The translations under genes and the position numbers were made by a program. 23,066 nucleotides of DNA from Bacillota bacterium. GTDB taxonomy: Bacteria > Bacillota > Clostridia > Christensenellales > UMGS416. Position 1 is the stretch's first letter. The number at the start of each line of letters is the position of its first letter. Below the pieces are notes generated by a model. It had not been told where the DNA came from and searched no databases. It worked only from the letters and a program-made list of their open reading frames with translations. Positions 22,925 through 23,066 of this stretch are shown in pieces. The stretch is from positions 1 to 23,066 of the forward strand of contig JAEYPH010000024.1 of assembly GCA_023410875.1 (NCBI GenBank). Reading direction: 5' to 3'.

Positions 22925-23066
22925 TCATAGACCTTGATTAGGCTCTACTCCAATTACCGTTGCGAGTTATAGTTTCAACGGGTTAGGGCAACCCAAGGTT
23001 AGTTTCGATGCGATCAGGTATATCATGCAAATGAATCCATCAATGGTTTTGTACCCTCTGGCCTTC

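Noticed and set aside
22960..23020. CRISPR-like repeat (GTTTCAAC-type)
   Set aside because: Only a partial similarity, two short TAGTTTC copies with no regular spacing; no array.

Overview
The window looks like a chromosomal segment of a moderately GC-rich anaerobic Bacillota, most likely class Clostridia. The reasons are the order hisS-aspS, the order lspA-rluD, strong AGGAGG ribosome binding sites, near-consensus sigma-A promoters, and an LplB/YtcP-type sugar ABC operon controlled by a membrane-bound AraC regulator. No genus is assigned, and everything here was read by eye without database searches.

Layout. Bases 1-417 hold no convincing gene. They contain two RNA-like structured stretches and then a near-perfect promoter for hisS. 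Bases 418-3473 are the overlapping hisS-aspS pair. A symmetric palindromic element (3458-3622) covers the aspS stop codon, and a 30-bp perfect palindrome follows as a terminator. Bases 3728-7019 are on the minus strand: a ThuA-like protein, a Gfo/Idh/MocA oxidoreductase, then mtnA behind a strong hairpin, then a small Thr/Pro-rich lipoprotein. A tRNA-Arg(CCU) with its own promoter and terminator sits at 7149-7332. It is followed by an AT-rich stretch (about 7333-8600) with an HNH-like zinc protein. A GrpB-family gene follows (8616-9134).

Bases 9153-17366 form a carbohydrate locus. A large membrane sensor/AraC regulator is divergent from an operon of two permeases, a lipoprotein sugar-binding protein, a second Gfo/Idh oxidoreductase and a TIM-barrel isomerase/epimerase. 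The operon ends in a clear terminator. No ATPase is encoded, so the transporter probably borrows a shared one. Next are a short-chain dehydrogenase with an unusual helical C-terminal extension (17467-18669) and a two-gene minus-strand operon (21010 to 18746) made of a helical lipoprotein and a membrane zinc-ribbon/transglutaminase-like protein. A possible 42-46 aa plus-strand gene abuts rluD. The segment closes with lspA-rluD on the minus strand. Bases 22925-23066 show nothing I can name beyond one short hairpin.

How the genes may work together. Two oxidoreductase modules (ThuA + Gfo/Idh, and Gfo/Idh + TIM-barrel) lie about 8 kb apart. By family analogy both could oxidise a sugar or glycoside and then isomerise or cleave the keto product. 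The second is linked to its own uptake and sensing system. The less familiar items are the palindromic element at aspS, the lipoprotein/transglutaminase pair, the SDR fusion and the small ORF beside rluD.
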